From NCBI GenBank assembly GCA_018823025.1, contig JAHJJI010000107.1, forward strand, positions 1-32,561: DNA of 32,561 nucleotides, in the 5' to 3' direction. The DNA is from Gammaproteobacteria bacterium. GTDB taxonomy: Bacteria; Pseudomonadota; Gammaproteobacteria; Burkholderiales; Sulfuricellaceae. A model generated the notes under the pieces. The model had not been told where the DNA came from. It searched no databases and worked only from the letters and a program-made list of their open reading frames with translations. Position 1 is the stretch's first letter. Each line of letters begins with the position of its first letter. Below are positions 16,001-23,957 of this stretch, piece by piece. The translations under genes and the position numbers were made by a program.

Positions 16001-18400
16001 TATTTTTTGCCATCCCGTCGCATTTCGTTGCAAAACGAATTGTTGCGAGGAACGCTCGACGACGCACACGACTTGGCCGAATGGGTGGCAACCTACGACG
16101 AGCTGCTTGATAAGCGGCAGCTTCAAGCCAATGGCGTCACGGTGGTCAGGTATCGCCGCGCATCTACCAACGGACGGAACATGATTGTCAGCTCGACATC
16201 GGAGCTTAGGTTGTTGGGCGTGCTCGCCCGCCGCAGACTGGGCGAATTGGGGCTTCCGTTCAACGCCGATGAAATGACCGTTTTGGCCGATCGGGTCAAG
16301 AAGGACGCCTTGTCTGTTTCGGGCGATATTGTTTTGCGGGCTGCCAAGCGCGGTGTTTCGGCTGGTGAAATGATAGGGCTTGTGATGAGCCGCTATCTGC
16401 TTGATCAGGAATTTAAGGTGATTTCTGGTTCGGGAGCAAGACCAATGTTTAGCGTCTTCTTCTTACTGGATGATTACGCGGACTGGCTTGCACAGAAAGA
16501 AAACCGCATTGCCGATATTCTTGGTCTGTGCGTTGAGGAAACAGAGGATGGCCCGCTCTTACATGTGGCCGTTGTCGAATCGAAATATGTTTCGGCACTC
16601 GGCGCTGCTGAGGCTCGACGCTCATCGAAAGCACAGCTCATGGCCACGCTCTCGACGTTCCGTGCGGCGCTTTTTGGCGACCCAGGGCGTTTGGACCGCG
16701 ATGTGTGGTTGTCTCGATTGGCTGATTTACTTATCGACGCAGATATTCCGCCGGGATGTTCTGGGCTGCTTGAGCGCGTTAGGGCCAAATTGCGCGATGG
16801 CGAAGCCAAAATATCGTTGCGTGGTTACTCCCATATCTTTATCCATTCAGCCGATCCTACGGTGGCCCATTCTGGATCGGAACAGGTTTTGATTGATGAG
16901 ACTGACGGGATACAGGCTTGGCAGGAGGTCTTCGATCGCCCCGAGTTGCGTCGTCTGGTCGAATCCTATTCGCGCAAAGAAGACCCATCGTTGATCCGTT
17001 CTATGCTTGGCCCCTGCCAGCCATGGACTGTGGCGGCTCCTCGCCTGCCAGCACCGCGCGTAGCTTGGATAGCCATGATGGAACTGCTGGCTCCAAGCGG
17101 TGGGCCGATGGTTGAGCCCATCCCGGTTGCCGAATCGGCCCAGGCTTCGGATTTGTCCGAACATAAACTTGAGCATCCTGCTTTGATTTCCCCGCCTGTT
17201 GAGTTGATGGAGTCGGAATCGCCAAGCACTAAGTTGGGTGAGCTTATCGCGGCAAAGGCGGCTGTGCTCACGGCGGGCGTCGATGAACGAGAAGCATGGG
17301 CGGAAGAAACAACTCGCAAGCTTAAATCCGCTCTGAACGGATACGGCCTTCAGGCGGCTGTTTTGGGGACCAGGCTTACACCGAACGGCTGTTTGGTCAG
17401 GCTTGCGGGTTCGGATCGGTTGCGCGTTGAAGATATCGAAGCGAAACGGATGCAGCTATTGACGACGCACGCCATTAATTTGGTCACCGTGCAGCCAAAA
17501 CCTGGTGAGATCGTCGTAACGATTGCGGGCTCGAAGAGGCAGTCGGTTTCGCTTTGGGATCTGTGGGCACGCAGATCCTTCAATAGAAACGCGGCAGGCA
17601 TCAACACCTCGTTCATCCTGGGTGTGCAAGAAATCAATGGGGCATTGCTGTATCTCAATCTGGGCGGAGAATTCGGCGGACTCGCAGCGCACGAGCCACA
17701 TTCGTTAGTTGCCGGAGCGACGGGGAGCGGCAAGTCTGTGCTCATACAGGCCATGTTGCTTGATATCGCAGCAACCAATCCCAAAGAACTTGCCCAGATA
17801 GTCCTTATCGACCCGAAGATGGGGGTCGATTATTCGGCTCTGGAAGATTTACCGCACATGCGCGAACCGATAGTGACGACCAGAGAGCGGTCGACAGAAG
17901 TGCTTTCGGCGCTTGTCGAAGAAATGGAGAACCGCTACAGGATGTTTGCCTCGGCTCGCGCTCGCGACCTGGCGACCTACAACTCAAAATCGGCCCCTGC
18001 AGATAGGTTGCCGATGGTGTTTTTGGTTCATGACGAGTTCGCCGACTGGATGCTCGACGACGATTACAAGGGGGCTGTCAGCGCGGCTGTCCAGCGACTG
18101 GGTGTCAAGGCTAGAGCCGCAGGCATTCACCTGATTTTTGCTGCCCAACGCCCGGACAAGGATGTTATGCCTATGCAGCTTCGTGAGAATTTGGGCAATC
18201 GTCTGATTCTTAAAGTTGCCAGTGAAGCGACGTCGAAGATCGCACTTGATAGGCCTGGTGCCGAGCTGCTGCTCGGCAAGGGGCACTTGGCGGCCAAGTT
18301 GAACGGTGAGCAAGGATTGGTTTTTGCGCAAGCGCCATATCTTTCTGACGACGATATTGCCATGGCAGTTGAGGCGATACGAGCAGCTAACGTTATTTGA
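13028..18400 (+). CDS. dptH: DptH-like giant protein with C-terminal FtsK/HerA translocase domain
   Basis: The product is about 1790 residues. ATG at 13028 overlaps the dptG stop (TGATG) and sits seven bases after AAGGGAG; GTG at 13025 is also possible. The final ~250 residues are an FtsK/HerA-type motor: Walker A GATGSGKS at about 1563-1570, Walker-B-like VFLVHDEFADW, a sensor-like FAAQRPD and an LLGKGHLAAKL strand. The preceding ~1500 residues show no motif I can name and probably hold the nuclease, partner and DNA-sensing functions. DptH-type proteins are the largest subunit of the phosphorothioate-dependent restriction complex and presumably translocate along DNA. Nothing suggests truncation. 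It ends 160 bp from the convergent receiver-like gene. Confidence 0.75.
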   Translation: MLTDRIIGRVGADILQRRLGDARQSDGNLPDSAALFRLDKLAPGQIASIVREILANPDLAARVDLRIPASLVEGQGLPEEALTAQNAGAVRNAGTTKEALLTANGNEHNLADTLGHVTALGAKEFRANEDVWVGATCHVAGIAPTPDDRAVFRAALKGLMGASELALSQLGDYCALVSEATSAHGLPIRDAIGWALPYAGLPRDTSLFSNVKTYGPAVGPWRKAFEKLFVNRAPLLGRLRPNGQPLDPEEMRQRLEENADTIADGARASLEAFINAPPGDEQTAAEIAALEWEMDGVHFIFDKPRERQQGLADSTAHFFDHDCNDTDVLEERWRKHLEDLRAREKRSDWNEDDETFFELHRRYIEQSPKLHARWEKVIFGKPIECYDFFDGFASAAHRLVVGAGEPKGDRFLRFTVSKGRKEWRERFNHDVGAFFSAMYRGLKELMGLKAEWRVERMGAANLPDPLFNYPAFFEKEKEIRGDKLKPVSSLAKNSVQIKFEVTLVERIGEHESILEKTQLLWTYRPESIGLSLVDDMLRLKDKGSVGCTEAPRRLVSKKGGVQSVSLLDTGTLEATYSRDAGSLVPPPNRLRSFRAEIKRRIDELASDGRLSDEQRDELRTAWDGFESDYIQALDDFIGSGLHGEAVLRQAESFGALLRALAIHARGDVCRSKLVAEILSVGTVRISGEQPCLIIPPWHPERMKALAVKTRRVAGLVTHVLSSGNVLFGDRGIFYREFSEELAHPFYPEIAVVQRGGAPILVSETSTVNGYSLLERPVRGDEDMLTDVDPTAAAKQVRELLERYIGLQPHEASNLSVLLYNADAAELPLAVVRELSNMQMEADFQCNVSVRHRDQGKLRRVYAELVTKAGDDPDLPIVSETSENFMSKLRISVAPPSSTPPKANDGFRAFDIAFLHDVVSRTATVDWIPVDWTNDRPSLEHAPSRWSYRSVSGENELKSTTFLTCPRQTASGWAYVGAVASVVRQTDASAGAYFLPSRRISLQNELLRGTLDDAHDLAEWVATYDELLDKRQLQANGVTVVRYRRASTNGRNMIVSSTSELRLLGVLARRRLGELGLPFNADEMTVLADRVKKDALSVSGDIVLRAAKRGVSAGEMIGLVMSRYLLDQEFKVISGSGARPMFSVFFLLDDYADWLAQKENRIADILGLCVEETEDGPLLHVAVVESKYVSALGAAEARRSSKAQLMATLSTFRAALFGDPGRLDRDVWLSRLADLLIDADIPPGCSGLLERVRAKLRDGEAKISLRGYSHIFIHSADPTVAHSGSEQVLIDETDGIQAWQEVFDRPELRRLVESYSRKEDPSLIRSMLGPCQPWTVAAPRLPAPRVAWIAMMELLAPSGGPMVEPIPVAESAQASDLSEHKLEHPALISPPVELMESESPSTKLGELIAAKAAVLTAGVDEREAWAEETTRKLKSALNGYGLQAAVLGTRLTPNGCLVRLAGSDRLRVEDIEAKRMQLLTTHAINLVTVQPKPGEIVVTIAGSKRQSVSLWDLWARRSFNRNAAGINTSFILGVQEINGALLYLNLGGEFGGLAAHEPHSLVAGATGSGKSVLIQAMLLDIAATNPKELAQIVLIDPKMGVDYSALEDLPHMREPIVTTRERSTEVLSALVEEMENRYRMFASARARDLATYNSKSAPADRLPMVFLVHDEFADWMLDDDYKGAVSAAVQRLGVKARAAGIHLIFAAQRPDKDVMPMQLRENLGNRLILKVASEATSKIALDRPGAELLLGKGHLAAKLNGEQGLVFAQAPYLSDDDIAMAVEAIRAANVI

Positions 18401-18559
18401 TTATTTGAAGTATTACGTATTCGTCTGGTTGTGGTTAAGTTGGGCTTTCAACAACAGTCTCTGAAACAAATGAAAACTCTGGTTCAAACGTTGACAAAAT
18501 AACACCAGTTTTGAAAATTTTGGGCTTGGTACAAATATAGATACGAACTGAAACTTTGT

Positions 18560-20485
18560 TCATTGATCTCTTACAATCAGCACAAGTGCACCATGCTTTT
18601 GCACATCCGGTTTCAATGACTCTGTGTCAGTAGGGTTACGCGCTATAAGACCAATAACCTGTTGAACCATTCCCCCATTCGCATCTTTGCCCTCATAGGT
18701 CAAAGTGATGTATCCATTCTTATTGACATCTGGCACATGCAGCGAAGGTGGAAGGGTAGCTGCACTCTTGAGACGAGCAAGTGTTTCCTGAGACTTTTGA
18801 TTGATGGTGGTCTTATCGATACCAGCGATAGCTAAAGCCAATTCGTCAATGGCAGCTTCGCTTAGTCCAAGCCGTGAGATAGAGTTTCCGTCTATGTCAC
18901 GGCCCATGTAGCAGACGCCGCCCTCTATTTGCAAGGTCGGTAAAGATAAAGGCTGCAATTTAGATTCAGTGTTGAGTGTGTACGCTTCCACTGAAACAGC
19001 GAATGTTGCGGGCATTCGTGCGACCAAACCGACACGTCCAAGGTCTGCCAGTAGCTTCTGCTGCAATTCAATCGCATGAGTTTCACGAAGCCGAATCAGA
19101 ATCTGGTGGGTTCCGCCTTCCACGAGCAACACGTTCAACTCATCCCGTTCAAGCGTCTGGATGTCTTTCAGATCCCAGCGAATCCACATACGACGCCCAT
19201 CTGGCAAGATGATGATAGGAGTCTTGGTTCCGGTGGACTTATATGTCCAAGCTTTGGGGGAGAGCTGCTCAAACTTACCGCTAATCATCAGCGCTTGACG
19301 GAAGCCAGATCGTGCAAGATCGCAGGCCGGTGTCAATACCACGAGAACATCCGAGTCCTCTGTGGCTGGCGAAGCACCAGCTACAGGGGCAACCAACGAA
19401 GTGCGTTTGACGATAATGTCTCCGAATGATACCGGTGCGCCAGACTCAGTAGTGGGCACGTCAAGTCGCTTTGGATTCTGATAGATGGTTTGGTACACCA
19501 GCTGTTGTAAGTCAGGTGAACCAGCAATGTAGGGTGGTGGATAGGAGTCAGCATGAATCTTATTTAATTCTTTCGCCGCATGGATGGTTGCTGCGTCGAA
19601 TTCAATCTCGTGCTGCAACATTCGATCAAACACATCTAGCACATAACTTCCAAGGGGCTGACCTTCAAAATTCAAAAGCAGTTGTCGAATCTGAGCATAG
19701 TCAGCAAGATCTAGGCACCGTATTTTTGCAAGAAATCGAGATTTTGCCTCATCCAGCCCAACGTCCCAACAATGAAGAAACGATGCGAGTCGCAACGCAT
19801 CTTCATTATGAAGAGCCAATCGGGTGAGCACTTGGCTAAATCGTGTATCGTTGGTGAGATCATTTTTGCTCAAAACTCGGAACATGGCACCAAGCAAATG
19901 AGCCTTGTCCCTGAAATACGTCTTTTTTTCCGAGAGTCGCGGACTGCTTGACATCAATATCACCAATGGAGGTGATGCCTCTCTCCCTGTGAGTAGCTCT
20001 TTGAGCCGAATCAGCGAGGCCTCTAGGTCGGAGTCGTTTTGGGCAGAGCCAAGAAATAAATCGGCGAAGATGATCGAAACGGTTTTTCCGGCTGCAGGAA
20101 TGTCCCTGCCTGCTTGTATGGGCTCTATACCAACAGCCCTTAGCGCGGATTCCAGTTTTGACAAGAAAGCTTGGTCCGTCTTGGACGCTTGCTCGTATTC
20201 CTCGAAGAGTGGGGTGCTCAGTTCTGGTCGCAGTGTTTTGCGCAAAGACCAGATTGTTGCAACGAAATCATCCGACAACCTGAGGTCGTCTGCATCTATT
20301 TCTTCGTATTTGGGGAATGATTCAACGATGATATCCTTGTCACTCTCCCCAATATCCGCGAAGAAATTTTCCCAAGCAGCACCTTGCTTTATCAAATCCT
20401 GTGCTTTTGGCACTTCGTCATAACCGTCATCGACAATCAGTGCGGTCGTCAGCTTGCGCTCAAAAAGTAATTCGTTGAGACTCAT
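18560..20485 (-). CDS. Receiver-like (response-receiver) protein paired with the dual-GHKL kinase
   Basis: The product is 641 residues. The N-terminal ~215 residues keep receiver-domain landmarks: acidic pair D19-D20 after strand TALIV, candidate phospho-acceptor D142 in IIFADLFLG, serines 179-181 after VILM, and K207 in VLSKNDL. The insert between the first acidic pair and D142 is far longer than in a standard receiver, like the divergent response-receiver families of conflict systems. Residues 215-641 contain several beta-rich segments, and no DNA-binding or catalytic motif is recognised. ATG at 20485 overlaps the kinase stop (ATGA), so the two are translationally coupled. It probably receives a signal or phosphate from the kinase and passes it to the defence proteins; that is inference. 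It converges on the dptH-like gene. Confidence 0.65.
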   Translation of the reverse strand: MSLNELLFERKLTTALIVDDGYDEVPKAQDLIKQGAAWENFFADIGESDKDIIVESFPKYEEIDADDLRLSDDFVATIWSLRKTLRPELSTPLFEEYEQASKTDQAFLSKLESALRAVGIEPIQAGRDIPAAGKTVSIIFADLFLGSAQNDSDLEASLIRLKELLTGREASPPLVILMSSSPRLSEKKTYFRDKAHLLGAMFRVLSKNDLTNDTRFSQVLTRLALHNEDALRLASFLHCWDVGLDEAKSRFLAKIRCLDLADYAQIRQLLLNFEGQPLGSYVLDVFDRMLQHEIEFDAATIHAAKELNKIHADSYPPPYIAGSPDLQQLVYQTIYQNPKRLDVPTTESGAPVSFGDIIVKRTSLVAPVAGASPATEDSDVLVVLTPACDLARSGFRQALMISGKFEQLSPKAWTYKSTGTKTPIIILPDGRRMWIRWDLKDIQTLERDELNVLLVEGGTHQILIRLRETHAIELQQKLLADLGRVGLVARMPATFAVSVEAYTLNTESKLQPLSLPTLQIEGGVCYMGRDIDGNSISRLGLSEAAIDELALAIAGIDKTTINQKSQETLARLKSAATLPPSLHVPDVNKNGYITLTYEGKDANGGMVQQVIGLIARNPTDTESLKPDVQKHGALVLIVRDQ

Positions 20486-22908
20486 TTAACTGTCGCTCCT
20501 TCAGGTAGCTCAAGCACGAACTCATGAAGACGCTTGGTGTCGGGGTCGGCATTCGATGACAAGCTAAGTCGGCCTCCCATATAGGTCGCATTCTCGCGAG
20601 CGATGTAAAGCCCCAAGCCTCTTCGTTTGCTTTTCTCTTTTAGTGACCAAAAAGGCCGAAAGATCTTTTCCTGATTTTCCACAGCAATGCCGTTACCGTT
20701 ATCGCTGTAATAAATCACCAGTGGCTCAGTGTCTATCTGGATGGATATGGTAGGTATGTAGCGACTTTCGCGTGATGCCCGCATCTTCATCCAATAGATG
20801 GAGTTGGAAATAAGGTTCTCCAGTATTTGAATCAGCATTCCTTTCACCACGCGTATTCTAATAGGGGCGCTAGATGGCTTGAAATTGAAATTAATGTTGT
20901 GTCTGCGGAACTGCGCAGCATGTCCCGTTTTGAGTTCCTCAATCAGTTCGCCAAGATCGAATGCTTCGGAGCGCTGTCGTCCAGACACGCTGAGCTGGTC
21001 GAGAACACTCAGCCGCTTGGATACGCTCTTCATCTCGGAACGAAGCGTGTCCAGCTTGCTGCGCATCTCCGGCGGCATTTCCTTCCCACGAAGCGCCTCG
21101 ATAGCTTCAAGCGCACTTTCGGACGCCCGTGCTAATTCGTGGGCAACAACCTCAACCATAAGGCCGACGCCAGCCATTTGGATCATTTGACGTCCATCGG
21201 CCTCAACTTCGTCAATGCGTTTCTGCGCTCGTGCAGCCAAGTCCTGGAACTCGGCAAAAGCCTCTTGTAGTTCATCAGCGACTTCCTGCTGCCCCTTCGG
21301 TAATATCTTGCGTACGCGACTGAGTGCGACCTTAGCGCGCGACTCTAGCTTGCCGACTTCCGCCTTTACGTCGCCCAAGTCAAGTGGCTGCTGTTTGTAG
21401 CGCCGATCAACATCTTTCATGAAATCCCAAAACAGCACTTGAATGACATGCTGAAGCAGGGTAATGAATACCTGCTGTTCAGGTGTCGAGCGGAGGCCCT
21501 CACGATTCGTCTGATCCAAGAGTTGAGGATTTTTGGTGCGCGTGATATTGATACGACCGACGAACTGCATTTTGTTAAGTGTGTAGCCAGAGCGCCCCAT
21601 TGCACGACGATCAAGTCCCAGCCAGTCGTCGTCATCATCACCGTAAGGAAAAACTCGGAACCCATCGCGAAATAACAGAATGCCAGACCACTTTTTCTGA
21701 AGTTCCCGGACAGCACGTTGATCTCCAATAGTGTCGATTCGTGCTAAGCGTTGACGGTTGTACCAATAGGCCTGAAAATCAAAATCCCCAACAGAGGTCA
21801 GCGCCGAGAGAGGAACGGCTCCAGAGGTTCCGATAACTGCTCCCTCGATATCGGGTAATGTGAGGTTAGTTACATCAATTTCGTATGGGTGCGGGAATCC
21901 CAGATCAAAAGCCTCAAGCGTTACGCTCAAAACAGGTTCGCCATCGCGAATACGATAAGTGCCTTTGAAACCAGCGTGAGCATGCTCTAGCAGATGTTTG
22001 TCCATCCACGGGATGGTTATGCGATTGCCATTCCAAAGTAGAGCGATACGCGGCCTGGATTTTTGGTCGACGAATGGGTCAGTGATACGCGCAAAATCGA
22101 ATTCGGCATACGCCTTCAAAAGATTCTCGGTCCAGTCCACCGAGAGATCGCTGATAGTGAGAATCGTGCCGCTCCAATTTGGGCTCGGTTTCAGGCCAGC
22201 GGTAAAAGCTTCAACTGGTACATCTTCAATCATTGCATCGAGATTCGCGAACTCGCGCCAATCAATATTTAACTGGTTCATTTCAGTGTCAGACTGCCTT
22301 GCAGTCTCCAACCTCAAACGCTCACCGAGCCGCATGGCCGAAAGGCGACCGATGCCTTTTTCCCCTAGAAATGGCGATTTTACGCTCTTTGCCGTAATTG
22401 CCTGATCAACTTCCCGTTTTCTGGATGGTGTGCCTATCACCAAGTAATTCTTTTTTAGTTCCTCAAGCGACATGCCCGAACCGGTGTCGGCAATTTCAAT
22501 CGTGTTAAGGCTCCGATAGGCGGCATCAAGCTTGTCTATAAATGCGTCAATGGTCTTTGGTGTTCCAATATTTTCTCGGAACGTTTTCACTAACTCGGGG
22601 CCAGCGGCTGGATCGAGTTGCGAAAGTGCCGAATCTAAAAGCACCCCAGTGGTGGCAGCCTGTTCTTTGCGCGAACCGTTTTGGTAGACTTCTGACGCAG
22701 CGATTGAGGTCGCTTTAGCGTAAATGCGCAAATAGCTGTTCCGGCGAAGTACGACTTTGAACCTGATTTCCACGCCGTTTTTAGATCTGGCATCGAACGC
22801 ATTTTTTATAAGTTCGTAGAACGCAATGGTGTCAGAGCTGATGAGTTCAGATCCAAGCTCTATGACGGTTCGTGCTGATATTTTAAACACGCGACAATAC
22901 CTGACCAA
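20482..22908 (-). CDS. Dual-GHKL ATPase / histidine kinase-like sensor
   Basis: The product is up to 808 residues, with no membrane helix. The first ATPase module is MORC/Hsp90-like: N-box ELIKNAFDA (32-40), DTGSGM (141-146), GEKGIGRLS (182-190), then an S5-type segment with FRDGFRVFPYG near 413-423. A helical region (about 510-640) carries an H-box-like VVAHELARA with H590. A second, histidine-kinase HATPase module has LENLISNS (696-703), DNGNGIA (736-742) and GLGLYIA (764-770). It is thus a fusion of a MORC-like machine and a soluble histidine kinase. The longest frame starts at TTG 22908, but GTG at 22890, which gives an FKISARTV start, fits related proteins better. The stop overlaps the receiver-like gene. 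It lies between two halves of a phosphorothioate defence island, so DNA or nucleotide sensing is a reasonable inference. Confidence 0.75.
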   Translation of the reverse strand: MVRYCRVFKISARTVIELGSELISSDTIAFYELIKNAFDARSKNGVEIRFKVVLRRNSYLRIYAKATSIAASEVYQNGSRKEQAATTGVLLDSALSQLDPAAGPELVKTFRENIGTPKTIDAFIDKLDAAYRSLNTIEIADTGSGMSLEELKKNYLVIGTPSRKREVDQAITAKSVKSPFLGEKGIGRLSAMRLGERLRLETARQSDTEMNQLNIDWREFANLDAMIEDVPVEAFTAGLKPSPNWSGTILTISDLSVDWTENLLKAYAEFDFARITDPFVDQKSRPRIALLWNGNRITIPWMDKHLLEHAHAGFKGTYRIRDGEPVLSVTLEAFDLGFPHPYEIDVTNLTLPDIEGAVIGTSGAVPLSALTSVGDFDFQAYWYNRQRLARIDTIGDQRAVRELQKKWSGILLFRDGFRVFPYGDDDDDWLGLDRRAMGRSGYTLNKMQFVGRINITRTKNPQLLDQTNREGLRSTPEQQVFITLLQHVIQVLFWDFMKDVDRRYKQQPLDLGDVKAEVGKLESRAKVALSRVRKILPKGQQEVADELQEAFAEFQDLAARAQKRIDEVEADGRQMIQMAGVGLMVEVVAHELARASESALEAIEALRGKEMPPEMRSKLDTLRSEMKSVSKRLSVLDQLSVSGRQRSEAFDLGELIEELKTGHAAQFRRHNINFNFKPSSAPIRIRVVKGMLIQILENLISNSIYWMKMRASRESRYIPTISIQIDTEPLVIYYSDNGNGIAVENQEKIFRPFWSLKEKSKRRGLGLYIARENATYMGGRLSLSSNADPDTKRLHEFVLELPEGATVK

Positions 22909-23005
22909 TCACCCCAAACGAAGTGGGTGTGTATAGAGACGCAAGTGCTGGTTCATTAACTTCACGTAAACGCTCTAAAGTGTGACGTAAATTTCGCAGA
23001 TGCAT
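22883..23005 (-). CDS. 40-aa leader ORF overlapping the kinase start
   Basis: ATG at 23005 is preceded by GGGGGAG three bases upstream, and the frame runs 40 codons to TAA at 22883-22885. It starts MHLRNLRHTLERLREV. The stop lies eight bases past the GTG at 22890 that probably starts the kinase, so ribosomes finishing this ORF could re-initiate on the kinase. This supports a coupled leader peptide or small partner protein. No family is recognised. The ribosome spacing is tight, which lowers confidence. Confidence 0.4.
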   Translation of the reverse strand: MHLRNLRHTLERLREVNEPALASLYTPTSFGVIGQVLSRV

Positions 23006-23114
23006 GAACTCCCCCATCTCAAGTTATCATTGTCCGATAAACGTGTTGAGTCGACAAGCGCAGTGAGTTATGCCGTCCACATTAAATCCCGTCACACTCT
23101 CAGTTTATTATTAT

Positions 23115-23957
23115 TTATTTATGGCAAATTGAACAGGCTCCTCCGCCTTCTTCTTCAAGGTAGAGGTCGTCAATATCAATGACTTGAACGGCTTGTGGTC
23201 GCAATGGATTTACTCTAATACGAGCATATTCACGTTGCTTCCTTATTTCAAAATCAGCTTGAATCTCAGCAAGGCGTTCTGGCTGCTCCAGTTCGTCCAG
23301 TGACTCGCCTTGTGTCCAAGTGAAGGGAGATCCACTTTCTAGAGCTGTCTTTTCGTATGCCTTTGCCTTCTCAAATTCATCTGGGTGCCTCTCGCGAAGT
23401 CTAGCCCACTCTATTTTCTGTTGATAGAAACAGAATGTGCAGCCACTCCGTGAACGCCATTCATAATATTTCGGCATGCCAACACCGGAAGCATCCAGCA
23501 AATCATAGACTCCTGGCTTATCAATTCCATGCTCACGAAATGGTAATTTCACTTCGAGATTCTCATGCTGAGAAATCAGTCCTTCACGGTGGTCTTCATC
23601 AGCTCGAATGGCAACGTAGCTGTAAACCTTGTCGCCGCGTTCAAGCCAAGGGCGAATCCAGTTTTTGAAGGGCAATAGTTTGAGCTGGCGTGTGCACCAA
23701 CGTGTTTTCGGGCTGGGCAAAAAATTCCCATACTCTCTGAGCCAAAAATCAAAATCGCGCTGAGAATTTAGTCGCTCGATCTTCTTCCCCAGGAACCCCT
23801 CCAGCTTGGCCAAGAAATCGTAAACTTCTGGCAGCTCCTTCCCCGTATCCGTGAAAAAATATCGAATATTTAGATGAGGATATTTTTGACGCATAAAAAT
23901 TGCCAATGCCGCACTATCTTTTCCACCTGACAAGCCAAGTACGTGATGTTCACTCAT
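23115..23957 (-). CDS. sspD: SspD: PAPS-reductase-family sulfur transfer ATPase
   Basis: The product is 280 residues. The PP-loop motif SGGKDS is at 10-15, where ATP is bound to activate its target by adenylation. RWCTRQLKLLP around C88 and cysteines C173, C176, C275 and C278 (SGCTFC and ACSICHK) could bind a metal or iron-sulfur cluster, as in DndC-like proteins. SspD provides the ATP pyrophosphatase and sulfur-handling step of DNA phosphorothioation, placing sulfur in the backbone at nicks made by SspB. It is the last gene of the sspB-sspC-sspD set and overlaps sspC by eight bases. PAPS-reductase homologues also occur elsewhere, but the DUF4007 and large ATPase partners make the Ssp reading strong. 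No SspA cysteine desulfurase is adjacent. Confidence 0.85.
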   Translation of the reverse strand: MSEHHVLGLSGGKDSAALAIFMRQKYPHLNIRYFFTDTGKELPEVYDFLAKLEGFLGKKIERLNSQRDFDFWLREYGNFLPSPKTRWCTRQLKLLPFKNWIRPWLERGDKVYSYVAIRADEDHREGLISQHENLEVKLPFREHGIDKPGVYDLLDASGVGMPKYYEWRSRSGCTFCFYQQKIEWARLRERHPDEFEKAKAYEKTALESGSPFTWTQGESLDELEQPERLAEIQADFEIRKQREYARIRVNPLRPQAVQVIDIDDLYLEEEGGGACSICHK

